NCBI RefSeq assembly: GCF_001625595.1
Contig: NZ_AUXT01000157.1
Coordinates: 62,001-126,000 of the forward strand
DNA: 64,000 nucleotides
Direction of reading: 5' to 3'
Source: Pseudoalteromonas luteoviolacea NCIMB 1942
GTDB taxonomy: Bacteria; Pseudomonadota; Gammaproteobacteria; Enterobacterales; Alteromonadaceae
Shown here: one piece after another, positions 26,690-36,135 of the stretch
How the letters are laid out: each line of letters starts with the position of its first letter
Numbering within the stretch: the stretch's first letter is position 1
Made by a program: the position numbers and the translations under genes
The notes under the pieces: generated by a model
Databases searched by the model: none
What the model was told of the DNA's origin: nothing
What the model saw: only the letters and a program-made list of their open reading frames with translations

Positions 26690-27571
26690 CTACACTCCTA
26701 AAAAGTTAAAATACCAGTCTTTTAAAGCTGTGCCATAAAATAATGTTATCCAGCCAGCAATAGCCAAGTAGGGACCAAATGGTATGGGCGTGGCTTTGTC
26801 TTTGCCCTGAATCGTAAGCTGTATACTCCCGATTATGGCGCCCACTAAACTAGAAAGTAACACAACGGTGATAATAGACTGCCAACCAAGTAGGGCACCA
26901 AAAATTGCCAGTAATTTAAAGTCACCAAAGCCCATGCCTTCTTTGCCAGTTAAAAGCTTGAACAGCCAGTACACGCTCCATAAACTCATATATCCAACCG
27001 CCGCACCAATAATGGCATCCACTGGTGCAATAGTCAGCCCCATTGCGGCAGCTAACAGTGCGAGCCAAAGTAAGGGTAACGTAATTTGGTCAGGTAAAAG
27101 CATTTTGTCAATGTCGATAAAGATAAGTGTTATCAATGCCCAAGTTAGAACTATGTAGAGCAGAGCTTGTGGCGTAGCATCAAAATGCCATGCAACCCAC
27201 AGTGAGCTTACAGCAGTGAGCATTTCAATTAGAGGATAGCGAGCAGAAATTGCTTTACTACAATATGCGCAGCGGCCTTTGAGTAGCAACCAGCTCAAAA
27301 CTGGAATGTTATGTTGCGCTTTGATTTGTGTATTACATGATGGGCAAGTAGAACGCGGCGTCACTAGATTGAAAGTAGGCCCTGATTCAGTTTGTTCATT
27401 TTCTTCGTTACCAAGTATTATTTTGCATTCTTTACGCCACTCTGCGTCCATCATTTTTGGTAGTCGATAAATCACAACGTTGAGAAAGCTGCCAATACAT
27501 AGGCTCACTAATCCCACGGTCAGAAGAAAAAACCATGATTGTTGTTGCATTAAATGCCAAACATCTTGCAT
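26690..27571 (-). CDS. pilD: prepilin peptidase/N-methyltransferase PilD
   Basis: A 293-residue polytopic aspartic protease of the A24 family. The cytoplasmic zinc site has two CxxC pairs (CPSC and CAYC, about residues 76-105). The catalytic Asp residues lie in IFIDIDKMLLPDQ and GMGFGDFKL. It cleaves the leader of prepilins and N-methylates the new Phe1. Its probable substrate is PilA, encoded upstream. It lies between pilC and coaE in one operon. Confidence 0.95.
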   Translation of the reverse strand: MQDVWHLMQQQSWFFLLTVGLVSLCIGSFLNVVIYRLPKMMDAEWRKECKIILGNEENEQTESGPTFNLVTPRSTCPSCNTQIKAQHNIPVLSWLLLKGRCAYCSKAISARYPLIEMLTAVSSLWVAWHFDATPQALLYIVLTWALITLIFIDIDKMLLPDQITLPLLWLALLAAAMGLTIAPVDAIIGAAVGYMSLWSVYWLFKLLTGKEGMGFGDFKLLAIFGALLGWQSIITVVLLSSLVGAIIGSIQLTIQGKDKATPIPFGPYLAIAGWITLFYGTALKDWYFNFLGV

Positions 27572-27600
27572 ATGTGTGCTCTTGTTATTATTTGCTGAGG

Positions 27601-28836
27601 TTAAATGACAGAACCAAGTTGGAAAATTGGCAAATACATGGCGATGATCAAGCCACCAACAAGCACACCTAACACGGCCATAATGATTGGCTCTAATAAG
27701 GTAGACAGGCCGTCAACGGCATCGTCGACTTCCTGTTCGTAAATGCTTGCCACTTTACTGAGCATGCTATCAAGTGCGCCAGACTCTTCACCAATAGCAA
27801 CCATTTGCACGACCATATCGGGGAAGATTTTTGAATTTCGCATTGCCCAATTCATCTGATTACCAGAACTGACTTCGCCTTTGATATCTAAAATAGCATT
27901 TTTATATATGATATTGCCGGAAGCGCCAGCTGCTGAATCGAGTGCATCAACAAGTGGAACACCAGCTGCAAATGTGGTCGAAAGTGTGCGAGCATATCTT
28001 GCAACCGCAGCTTTTCGCAGTATTTCGCCTATCACGGGGAACTGTAATAAAAGCCTATCATTTGTGTGTCTGACAGACTCATTTCTAATGAGCATTTCTT
28101 TATAGGTGTATATGCCTGCTCCAATAGCGATAAGCATTATCCACCAGTATTCCTGCATAAATTCTGAAATACTAATGACAAAGCGAGTAAAAGCAGGAAG
28201 TTCAGCGCCGAATCCGGTGAAGATGTCTTCAAACTGTGGTACAACGAAAATCAGTAAAATGGAAGTTACAATAAGTGCGACGGTTATAACAGCAATAGGG
28301 TAAAACATCGCCTTTTTGATTTTTGATTTGAGTGCTTCTGCCTTTTCTTTGTACAGAGCGACACGGTCAAAAATTCTATCCAGAGCACCCGATTGTTCTC
28401 CTGATTCGACTAAATCACAATACAACTCATCGAAATATCGAGGGTGCGCACGCAAACTTTTAGCCAGCGGTTGTCCAGCTTTGACTTCATCGGCAATAGT
28501 ACCAATTAGCTTACTAACGCTTTTATTTTTTGCACCTGATGCAATCATATCAAGCGACTGAACCAGTGAAACACCAGCTGTAAGCATGGTTGCGATTTGC
28601 CTAGTGGCAATTGAAATATCTTTTGGAGTAATTTTTTGCACGCTTTTAAAGCCAAACAGCGGCTTAGGTTTGCGTTTAACCTTAGAAGGCGTGATACCTT
28701 GTTTGCGGAGCTGGGCTTTGACCAAGGCAACACTGGTGCCTGTCATTTCACCCTCGAGTCGCTTACCTCGAGCGCTGACGCCAACCCAAACAAAAGTATC
28801 TATTTTATTCGTACTGTCTTTAGAAGAAAGAGCCAT
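27601..28836 (-). CDS. pilC: type IV pilus inner-membrane platform protein PilC
   Basis: A 411-residue protein with two GspF domains at about 75-200 and 280-400 (each beginning FTRQ/IATRQIATMLTAGVSLVQSLD and YARTLSTTFAAGVPLVDALD) and three TM helices. It is the platform on which PilB and PilT act. It starts just after the pilA terminator hairpin (28853-28883), so it is transcribed by read-through or from its own promoter. The N-terminal extension of about 60 residues is normal for PilC. Confidence 0.95.
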   Translation of the reverse strand: MALSSKDSTNKIDTFVWVGVSARGKRLEGEMTGTSVALVKAQLRKQGITPSKVKRKPKPLFGFKSVQKITPKDISIATRQIATMLTAGVSLVQSLDMIASGAKNKSVSKLIGTIADEVKAGQPLAKSLRAHPRYFDELYCDLVESGEQSGALDRIFDRVALYKEKAEALKSKIKKAMFYPIAVITVALIVTSILLIFVVPQFEDIFTGFGAELPAFTRFVISISEFMQEYWWIMLIAIGAGIYTYKEMLIRNESVRHTNDRLLLQFPVIGEILRKAAVARYARTLSTTFAAGVPLVDALDSAAGASGNIIYKNAILDIKGEVSSGNQMNWAMRNSKIFPDMVVQMVAIGEESGALDSMLSKVASIYEQEVDDAVDGLSTLLEPIIMAVLGVLVGGLIIAMYLPIFQLGSVI

Positions 28837-28852
28837 AGAGTATATTCACGTA

Positions 28853-28883
28853 AAAAGAAACTGGGTCGAACCCAGTTTCTTTT
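28853..28883 (-). terminator. intrinsic terminator after pilA
   Basis: A 13-base perfect stem (28853-28865 with 28871-28883) encloses a 5-base loop. On the - strand it ends in a run of five T. It lies 20 bases beyond the pilA stop and 16 bases before the pilC start. It would reduce read-through from the highly expressed pilin gene into pilC-pilD-coaE, a common arrangement in pilin operons. Confidence 0.8.
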
Positions 28884-28902
28884 ATTATGTGTTGTCAGTA
28901 TC

Positions 28903-29367
28903 TTATGGTGTACCAGAAACTGAAGCTGTGCATGTACTTGGTAACCAGTTAATTTGATTTGAATTAACTGTTGCAGCACACGTCCACGAGTGTACAGCAA
29001 ATGCATCAGTGAAGTTCGTTGCTGTTGCAGCAGTGTTTGCTGCGCTATTAGGTGTAAGTGTCATAACGATACCAGCAAGGTCATTTTGACCAGTGATCGT
29101 CATCAAACCTTTTGCATCAATAGCTAATGTAGATACAAGGTCTGTTGCGCTGAAACCTTCAGCACAATTTGTTGGCGCACTGCCTAATTGTGCCCTTTCT
29201 TCAACACATGCTTTTGGCATACTTGAAGCTGCTAGCATTTCAGAAGTTTTCGCACGGTTAATATAGTCTGTGTAAGCTGGAAGCGCTACGGCTGCCAAAA
29301 TACCGATGATTGCAATCACAATCATTAATTCAATAAGGGTAAAACCACCCTGTTGTCTTTGCGTCAT
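28903..29367 (-). CDS. pilA: type IV major pilin PilA
   Basis: A 154-residue prepilin with a short basic leader (MTQRQQGG) and the type IVa class N-terminus [27 protein letters not shown], which has Phe at +1 and Glu at +5 and forms the pilus core helix. PilD cleaves after GG. The C-terminal half is Ala/Thr rich and ends with a Cys-bounded loop (SWTCAATV ... WLPSTC), the D-region disulfide. Another Cys pair lies earlier (KACVEE, TNCAEG). AGGAG precedes the ATG. A terminator follows. Confidence 0.95.
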   Translation of the reverse strand: MTQRQQGGFTLIELMIVIAIIGILAAVALPAYTDYINRAKTSEMLAASSMPKACVEERAQLGSAPTNCAEGFSATDLVSTLAIDAKGLMTITGQNDLAGIVMTLTPNSAANTAATATNFTDAFAVHSWTCAATVNSNQINWLPSTCTASVSGTP

Positions 29368-29392
29368 GATGTGTCTCCTAGGGGATATTAAG

Positions 29393-29420
29393 CCCGATGT
29401 TAGTTAACACTTACATCAGG
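29393..29420 (-). other. hairpin in the pilA 5' leader
   Basis: On the - strand an 8-base stem (29420-29413 with 29400-29393, one G-U pair) encloses a 12-base loop and ends about 25 bases before the pilA ATG, just upstream of the AGGAG. It could stabilise the pilin mRNA or affect its translation. The role is inferred only from position. Confidence 0.35.
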
Positions 29421-29623
29421 GATTTATTAAACCAAATCAACTTTAGAGAAATTACTGCTAATTTAGCAGCGCTAACAATTATTCACAATTTTAACCAAAA
29501 CTACAGTCAAAATAATTGTTCTAAATCATTAATTTAATTCTTTTTTATTAAATCTTGTTTGTAAATAAATGTCAATGTATTAAATGTACATTTAGTTACA
29601 ATTTAATTACAACCAAAAATATA

Positions 29624-30475
29624 CTATTCAAAGCGCATCGACAAATCGATACTTTGTACATGCTTGGTTAGGGCTCCACTAGAAATATAGTCGACACCCG
29701 CCTGTGCGTATTGCTCCAAAATTTCTAAAGTCATATTACCCGACACTTCGAGTTTAGCTCTACCAGAGGTTAGTTTAACGGCGTTTTGAATGTCCTCAAC
29801 GGTAAAATTATCCAACATAATGATGTCACTGCCCGCATCTAATGCCTGTTGTAGCTCATTTAAGTTTTCTACTTCAACTTCGACAGGCTTATCTGGGTGG
29901 TTAGTTTTTGCTTGTGTTACAGCGTTTTCAATGCCACCACATGCTGCAATGTGGTTCTCCTTAATTAAAAAAGCATCAAAGAGGCCTATGCGATGATTTT
30001 TACCGCCACCGCAAGAAACTGCGTATTTTTGCAACGCTCTTAAGCCTGGGATGGTCTTTCTTGTATCGAGTAATTGCGTACTGCTGTCTTTCAGTGCTTG
30101 TACATAGTGTGCGGTTGTTGTCGCTGTACCAGACAAGGTTTGCACGAAGTTCAGCGCTGTTCGCTCCGCGGTTAAAATAGCGCGAGCTGAGCCTTTAGCT
30201 TCAAAAATACGCGAGTTTGCACTGAGGTTATCTCCGTCGTTAGCTAATACGGTAACTTCAACGCTGGGATCGACTTGACGAAAAACTTCAAGAATTAAAT
30301 CTTTACCGCAAAATACACAATCCTCTCTGGTTATGACGTACGCATTCGCAGTTTGTTGTTGGGGAATTAATGCTGCGGTGATGTCCCCTGCGGAAGCCGA
30401 TTGATAGTTTAAGTCTTCGTCAAGCGCTTGTTTTACGAGTTGAGAGATAAGTTGTGGTTGCATAGCTAGATTCAA
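29624..30475 (-). CDS. nadC: nicotinate-nucleotide pyrophosphorylase (carboxylating), quinolinate phosphoribosyltransferase
   Basis: A 283-residue enzyme converting quinolinate and PRPP to nicotinate mononucleotide, CO2 and pyrophosphate in NAD synthesis. Signature segments are TAERTALNFVQTLSGTAT, LDTRKTIPGLRALQKYAVSCGGGKNHRIGLFD, VEVENLNELQQALDAG, IMLDNF and LEVSGNMTLE, with a C-terminal GVDYISSGALTKH. It is divergent from ampD, the conserved nadC/ampD arrangement next to pilA in gammaproteobacteria. Confidence 0.96.
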   Translation of the reverse strand: MNLAMQPQLISQLVKQALDEDLNYQSASAGDITAALIPQQQTANAYVITREDCVFCGKDLILEVFRQVDPSVEVTVLANDGDNLSANSRIFEAKGSARAILTAERTALNFVQTLSGTATTTAHYVQALKDSSTQLLDTRKTIPGLRALQKYAVSCGGGKNHRIGLFDAFLIKENHIAACGGIENAVTQAKTNHPDKPVEVEVENLNELQQALDAGSDIIMLDNFTVEDIQNAVKLTSGRAKLEVSGNMTLEILEQYAQAGVDYISSGALTKHVQSIDLSMRFE

Positions 30476-30629
30476 TCTTTATTTGTTATAAGCTAAATTC
30501 TACTTCGATTAATGCAATGAAACAATTTTCTTTGTGCAGTAGGTTGAAGTTGACGACATAAAATTGCCATAGTGCTTGAGATGAAATCTTGTTAAGGTAG
30601 TCAAGGTGTAGTGACTATTTAATTTTTTT

Positions 30630-31190
30630 ATGCAAAATCAATATCCATGGCTACCATTTGCGGACCATAGGTCGTCACCCCATTTTGATGAACGCCCTAA
30701 CGAAGATGATGTAGATTTACTCGTGATCCATAATATTTCTCTGCCTGCAGGGGTATTTGGTACACACTACGTCGACGATTTATTTATGGGTAATATAGAC
30801 TGCCAAGCGCATCCAACATTTTCGTCTCTAGATGGGTTACGCGTATCGGCGCACTGTTTTATCCGTAGAAATGGTCAAGTAATTCAATATGTTCCGTTTT
30901 CTAAAAGAGCATGGCATGCTGGTGTCTCAAGCTTTTCTGGTCGTGGGCAGTGTAATGATTTTAGTATCGGTATTGAAATGGAAGGGACTGACACCACACC
31001 TTACACTGATGCGCAATATGAAGCATTAGTTGCGGTTAGCAAAGCCATATTAGCGCAATATCCAGACATTACACCGGACAGAATTGTCGGACATTGTGAT
31101 ATTGCTCCGGGGCGAAAAACGGACCCTGGTGATATATTTGATTGGCAGCGCTATTTCAACATGTTATTGCAAAAATCAACGATCGAGTAA
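30630..31190 (+). CDS. ampD: 1,6-anhydro-N-acetylmuramyl-L-alanine amidase AmpD
   Basis: A 186-residue cytoplasmic zinc amidase of the amidase_2 family, cleaving anhydromuropeptides during peptidoglycan recycling. Zinc ligands are the His in VIHNIS, the His in GHCDIAPGRKTDPG and the Asp of that motif. The catalytic Glu lies in GIEMEGTD. It modulates AmpR-controlled beta-lactamase in species that have it. It is followed 5 bases later by ampE. Confidence 0.95.
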   Translation: MQNQYPWLPFADHRSSPHFDERPNEDDVDLLVIHNISLPAGVFGTHYVDDLFMGNIDCQAHPTFSSLDGLRVSAHCFIRRNGQVIQYVPFSKRAWHAGVSSFSGRGQCNDFSIGIEMEGTDTTPYTDAQYEALVAVSKAILAQYPDITPDRIVGHCDIAPGRKTDPGDIFDWQRYFNMLLQKSTIE

Positions 31191-31195
31191 GAATA

Positions 31196-32080
31196 ATGAT
31201 ATTAATCTCAATACTAGTGGCACTTATCATTGAGCGACTGGGTGCCCGTTCAGAGTACTGGCAAATTGACTATTACCTAGCTCATTACCAAAAATGGTCT
31301 CAACAAAAGATTTCAAGAAACTGGCTTGATAGATCTAATATTGGTGTAATGGTTTGGATGGTTATACCCGCTATTTTGGTGGCTTTGCTTTACAGTTTTT
31401 CTGATTTTGTTATCTGGGAGCTAGCTTTAAATGTGTGTGTACTTTTGGTCTGTTTTGGCTGCGCAAAGTACAGAAAGTCATATAAAGCGTATTTGAACGC
31501 ACTTGCTCGCGGCGATAACGAAGCGGCTACGTTATATGCATTTCAAATGGGCCAAACTAGAACTGAAGATGAGCCTCGTGGTGAAACCTTTGGCCAAACA
31601 CTGGCGTGGATTAATTTCACACATTATTGTGCAGTCATGTTTTGGTTTGTGGCTTTGGGTGCACCTGGTGCGGTTCTGTACGCAACCACTCGCACGATGG
31701 TTGAGCTTTTAAAAGACAAAACTAACGATGAGCCACCAGAAAATCAGCGATTGTGTGTACAAATGCTGGGTAAACACAATGAGCGTTTGAGTTTCTTTTT
31801 CCATGCGTTAAATTGGTTCCCTGCAAGATTAGCTGGATTCGGATATTTAATTATTGGTAATTTTTCAAAAGGGACGGGAAGTTGGCTAAAGTACCTGCTA
31901 GATTTTAAAACCTGCAACCGCAAAGTAGTGGTTGAAACTGCTTTGGCGGCTGAACAGATAGAACAACAATACTTTGGCTGCACTTACGAAGCTGCGTGTA
32001 TGATGCGACTAGTGAAGCGTAATGTGCTGTTCTATCTCTTCATCGTTGCCGCATTGACGCTCTTTGCCGGATTAAGTTAA
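31196..32080 (+). CDS. ampE: regulatory signalling modulator protein AmpE
   Basis: A 294-residue inner-membrane protein from the ATG at 31196; a longer open frame starting at 31142 overlaps ampD and is not needed. The N-terminus MILISILVALIIERLGARSEYW is typical of AmpE, with further membrane segments at about 65-105, 150-170 and 275-294. The conserved block TRTEDEPRGETFGQTLAWINFTHY and the cytoplasmic loop are kept. It shares the CobD/CbiB-like fold family. Its exact role in peptidoglycan signalling is unsettled. It forms an operon with ampD. Confidence 0.93.
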   Translation: MILISILVALIIERLGARSEYWQIDYYLAHYQKWSQQKISRNWLDRSNIGVMVWMVIPAILVALLYSFSDFVIWELALNVCVLLVCFGCAKYRKSYKAYLNALARGDNEAATLYAFQMGQTRTEDEPRGETFGQTLAWINFTHYCAVMFWFVALGAPGAVLYATTRTMVELLKDKTNDEPPENQRLCVQMLGKHNERLSFFFHALNWFPARLAGFGYLIIGNFSKGTGSWLKYLLDFKTCNRKVVVETALAAEQIEQQYFGCTYEAACMMRLVKRNVLFYLFIVAALTLFAGLS

Positions 32081-32117
32081 AACGGGAAATAATAACGGAA
32101 AAATACTGAGTGGCGCG

Positions 32118-34616
32118 TTAATGAATTTGCCCAAGCCACTCAGATTTTCTTTGCTTCATACGTTCTATAAGGTGATTGTCGATACCTAAAACAGGTAAAA
32201 CGACATCGGTGACATCAACCACATCACACACACCCGCGACGGACCAAAGTGCCTCTTCCAAGCCTTTAGCCTTATGTAGTGCATAATGACTGACATAGCG
32301 CAATTCATTAGAGAGGTGATCCATGTCTGGTCTGCCCGTTTTAGATACGTACAAATGACAAATAAATAAAATGCCATTCTTAAGTGCTTTTTTCGCAAAT
32401 AAGAATATCGGTTCGACAGGATCCCCAAAAGGAATACATTGTGACTTGATCCCACCATTTGCTTCGTCTGCTTTTTTACCATCGTAATGAATAAACAAAG
32501 TAAAGCGTAAGGGTTTGTCTTGACGTGACTTTGCTCGTAAATTCTCAGTCAGGATGTCCTCAATATAGTTGCTGGGGAACAAACTGCCTGGGAAGAGTAG
32601 CTCTTGGTTATTTTGCTGGACAATTTTCGGCAGTAACAAAGAATGCAGCGGTGAAGGATACAAACCGTGACCGACAGCACCTACTTCTAAGTGAGACGCT
32701 TTTTTATGCAAGTAAAGCGGCAGCTGACACATACTCTTGGTTACCATATTTCTCAGAGCAGTTGATAAGCCGGGAATTTTTGGGGCTTCTTCACTAGGTT
32801 GCAATTTATCTTTGTTATTTTCAATCAGCGCAGTAAAAAATTCGATGGCGGTGTGTGGCACGTTAGTAAACTGTTTTACTTTGAGGTTGATGATGGTCTT
32901 AGATTTACTGACTGCCATGACCTCGTATTTTAGGTCGGACAATTGATGTTGTTTCGTAATCTTTTGCAAATCTGGTAATTCTACCGTCACCAGAACGCCT
33001 TTTGTGATATCAATAGGCTGCTCTAGTTCCAGTTGTAGCCCCATAACCGAAAAGTCACGCGTGTTTCCTGTAAAAGATTGCTGCTCCCCTAAGTTAAGCG
33101 TGATCCCAGTGCGATATAAAAAGCGTTTGTGGGCTCGTAGATTTACGTATTCCAATGCAACCTTTTCAAGTGGTGGTGGCGTTTTGGCTTTACCATGACC
33201 AAACTCCTTGAGACGATTAATACTTTCCTGAGAATAATCTAACTTATTACAGTGTGTGCGAAGCTCCTGCGTCGTGATCTCAGTTAACACCATAAGGTGG
33301 TGCACAGGTTCAATGAGCCCCTGTGCTCGAGGTGGTGGTCGCTTATTTAATTTTTCGACATTTTTCCCTACGCTTTTAGGCAGGGACAAAGGGATAAATG
33401 CGTCTTCATGATGACTTGGCATCAACTGGACTTTAAAGACTCGCCAACTTTCTTTTTCGCTGCCAAAACCTAAAAACAAACTTTTTAATTCTGGTTTTTG
33501 TTTCAATTCGTAGTCAAAAGCCGAATAAAAATAAATTTTGCCGGCATTAGAATGTGTAAAGGTATAACAATAAGCTTCTTTGACTGGGGTTGTTTGTGTT
33601 AGTAGGGTTTGTAGTCGTTTATTGTTGAAGACACTGTATAAGCAAGAGGTTTTTCTTTCATCTTCGAAGTAGTAATGGATGAATGCGTTATTTTCATTGG
33701 TAAGCACCATACTAGGTAATAACAAATTATTGATGCGGCTGAAAAAAACAAATAGTGAACTTACCCGTGGCAAATAATATTGTTCATAGCCTTTGCAAAC
33801 CACAGCATCTAAGGTGTTGTCTAAGTTTACTTTGTAGCGCCGTTTGTTGCCATGAATAAAGCTTTCAAGAAATTCATCAAACCCAGAATTGTTTTCGACA
33901 AATGTACGTTTGAGCCGCACATAATTGTAGTCGCTATTGGTTTCTTCTATCGCGACGACTTCATATTGTATGCCTTCTTTTAGTCCTAGCTCGAAGTCTT
34001 GTTCAAGACCAACCAACCTCAAGGTGAGCAAGTTACGCGGAAAAACTGTGTAATTTTTCGATAACTTTATTTTTGCACCACTTAAAGAGATGTCAGATGT
34101 ACTGGCTTGAACCGTGGTCCCGCTTTTCAGTTCGACGGTAATCTTGATCGAGTAGTTCATGCGCTCTTCGATTCTGCTTTCATAAGAGGCAAAACGAATT
34201 AATTGCGCTGCATGGTCGTATGTCGCTTCAGGTTCAACATCAACTTGCTCCTGAGCCTGTTTTTGCATGACTTTAAAATTGTTCTCGGTATGCATCACAG
34301 CTTCGTATACGGCCATTGTATACGCGCCATGCTGGGCAACTTCCCGTTCGAATACGTCGATAGCGACGTCATCCATAAAGTGTTGCTTACCTTCATGCTC
34401 ATAGGGTTTAACTTCGCCAGATACTTGGCCGCGCAGATCAATAAATCTGGCAACGGGCTGAGATAGACGTGTCATCTCCATTTTTAGAAGGAATTGGTCA
34501 GGTTTACTTAATTGGGCAGTCTTTTGCTTGAAGATAAAATCAAAATTGGGATCGCCTAAGTCTTCCTTGAGGATATTTATAAGATCTTGATGTAGTTCTA
34601 GTTTATCTTCACTCAT
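32118..34616 (-). CDS. large protein with two PilZ domains
   Basis: An 832-residue cytoplasmic protein. PilZ domain 1 at about 145-255 has RIEER (RxxxR) and DISLSGAKI (D-x-S-x-x-G). PilZ domain 2 at about 500-600 has RFLYR and DFSVMGLQL. Both keep the residues that bind cyclic di-GMP. The regions between and after them (residues 1-140, 260-480, 620-832) match no domain I recognise. A cyclic di-GMP effector linked to motility or adhesion is plausible. It is divergent from radA and converges on ampE. Confidence 0.85.
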   Translation of the reverse strand: MSEDKLELHQDLINILKEDLGDPNFDFIFKQKTAQLSKPDQFLLKMEMTRLSQPVARFIDLRGQVSGEVKPYEHEGKQHFMDDVAIDVFEREVAQHGAYTMAVYEAVMHTENNFKVMQKQAQEQVDVEPEATYDHAAQLIRFASYESRIEERMNYSIKITVELKSGTTVQASTSDISLSGAKIKLSKNYTVFPRNLLTLRLVGLEQDFELGLKEGIQYEVVAIEETNSDYNYVRLKRTFVENNSGFDEFLESFIHGNKRRYKVNLDNTLDAVVCKGYEQYYLPRVSSLFVFFSRINNLLLPSMVLTNENNAFIHYYFEDERKTSCLYSVFNNKRLQTLLTQTTPVKEAYCYTFTHSNAGKIYFYSAFDYELKQKPELKSLFLGFGSEKESWRVFKVQLMPSHHEDAFIPLSLPKSVGKNVEKLNKRPPPRAQGLIEPVHHLMVLTEITTQELRTHCNKLDYSQESINRLKEFGHGKAKTPPPLEKVALEYVNLRAHKRFLYRTGITLNLGEQQSFTGNTRDFSVMGLQLELEQPIDITKGVLVTVELPDLQKITKQHQLSDLKYEVMAVSKSKTIINLKVKQFTNVPHTAIEFFTALIENNKDKLQPSEEAPKIPGLSTALRNMVTKSMCQLPLYLHKKASHLEVGAVGHGLYPSPLHSLLLPKIVQQNNQELLFPGSLFPSNYIEDILTENLRAKSRQDKPLRFTLFIHYDGKKADEANGGIKSQCIPFGDPVEPIFLFAKKALKNGILFICHLYVSKTGRPDMDHLSNELRYVSHYALHKAKGLEEALWSVAGVCDVVDVTDVVLPVLGIDNHLIERMKQRKSEWLGQIH

Positions 34617-34755
34617 AGCATTTCATGTTGCGTCTGCGGACAGTCTCTCGTTGTTATTATTTCAGCCTTCGCCAATTTTATGTCAGTATAGCTACATATT
34701 TAACTTGTAGCTTAATGGGTTTTTCCTTTTAAGCAATAACTATGCCTTGATTTTT

Positions 34756-36126
34756 ATGGGAAAAAAGAAAACCGCATTTGTATGTAGTGATTGTGGAGCG
34801 GAATTTGCTCGTTGGCAAGGGCAATGTTCTGAATGTAAAGCTTGGAACACTGTAACAGAGTTTCGTGTACCTTCCGTGAAAGCGGCTCCTCGTAGTGCTG
34901 GTACCACTGGTTATGCTGGTGTCGTAGAAGCAAAAATCCAAACTTTAGATGAAGTTAACCTTGAATCTTTACCTCGGTTCTCTACCGGTTTTAAAGAGTT
35001 TGACCGCGTTTTAGGCGGGGGGGTTGTTCCTGGAAGTGCTATTTTAATCGGTGGTGAGCCAGGAGCGGGTAAGAGTACTTTGCTGTTACAAACTATGTGT
35101 TTGTTAGCGCAATCTATGCCAATCCTATACGTGACAGGTGAGGAATCATTACAACAAGTTGCTATGCGCGCCAAGCGCTTAGGGTTGCCAACGGATAAAC
35201 TGAAAACGCTGGCAGAAACCAATGTTGAGACAATTTGTCAATTAGCACTGCGTGAAAAGCCTGCCATCATGGTTATTGACTCGATACAAGTCATGCATAT
35301 GACCGATGTTCAATCTGCCCCAGGAAGTGTTTCTCAAGTGCGTGAAAGCGCGGCTTATTTGACGCGATTCGCTAAACAAAACCAAGTGGCGATAATGATG
35401 GTCGGTCACGTTACAAAAGACGGTACATTGGCCGGCCCTAAAGTACTAGAACACTGTATTGATTGCTCTATTTTGTTAGAAGGCAGCAGTGATAGCCGCT
35501 TTAGAACATTGCGGGGCAACAAAAACCGTTTTGGAGCGGTCAATGAACTTGGCGTGTTTGCCATGACAGGACAAGGGTTAAAAGAAGTAAGCAACCCCTC
35601 TGCAATTTTCTTAAACCGAGGGGAAGAACAGACACCTGGCTCTTTGGTCATGGTGATCTGGGAGGGAACTCGTCCTTTGCTAGTCGAAGTTCAGGCTCTG
35701 GTCGATTACTCTCAATTGGCCAATCCAAGGCGCGTAACTGTAGGACTAGAACAAAACCGCCTAGCTATGCTACTTGCAGTATTACACCGCCATGGAGGCT
35801 TGCAAGTTGCCGATCAAGATGTTTTCGTTAACGTTGTTGGCGGCGTCAAGGTCAACGAAACAAGTGCTGACTTGGCCTTGATCACCGCGCTGGTATCTAG
35901 TTTTAAGAACTATGCCTTAGATAAGCAGTTAGTAGTATTTGGTGAGGTCGGTTTAGGTGGAGAGATACGGCCTGTTCCAAGCGGTCAAGAGCGCTTACGC
36001 GAGGCTGCAAAACATGGCTTTAAACGCGCAATCGTGCCAGTTGCAAATAAACCTAAAGAAGTCATCGAAGGTATGGAAGTCATTGGGGTTTCTAGCCTGA
36101 GCGATGCACTACAAGTTCTATTTTAA
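34756..36126 (+). CDS. radA: DNA repair protein RadA
   Basis: 456 residues from the ATG at 34756; an in-frame TTG three codons earlier is less likely. An N-terminal zinc finger (CSDCGAEF and CSECKAWN) leads into a RecA-like ATPase with Walker A GGEPGAGKS and the RadA-specific motif KNRFGAVNELGVF (KNRFG). A C-terminal Lon-protease-like domain ends the protein (ETSADLALITALVSS, GEVGLGGEIRPV). It promotes branch migration in recombination. The next gene follows after 9 bases. Confidence 0.96.
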   Translation: MGKKKTAFVCSDCGAEFARWQGQCSECKAWNTVTEFRVPSVKAAPRSAGTTGYAGVVEAKIQTLDEVNLESLPRFSTGFKEFDRVLGGGVVPGSAILIGGEPGAGKSTLLLQTMCLLAQSMPILYVTGEESLQQVAMRAKRLGLPTDKLKTLAETNVETICQLALREKPAIMVIDSIQVMHMTDVQSAPGSVSQVRESAAYLTRFAKQNQVAIMMVGHVTKDGTLAGPKVLEHCIDCSILLEGSSDSRFRTLRGNKNRFGAVNELGVFAMTGQGLKEVSNPSAIFLNRGEEQTPGSLVMVIWEGTRPLLVEVQALVDYSQLANPRRVTVGLEQNRLAMLLAVLHRHGGLQVADQDVFVNVVGGVKVNETSADLALITALVSSFKNYALDKQLVVFGEVGLGGEIRPVPSGQERLREAAKHGFKRAIVPVANKPKEVIEGMEVIGVSSLSDALQVLF

Positions 36127-36135
36127 GGAAGTACT

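Noticed and set aside
29368..29623. Sigma-54 promoter for pilA
   Set aside because: No GG-N10-GC element with the right spacing was found upstream of pilA.
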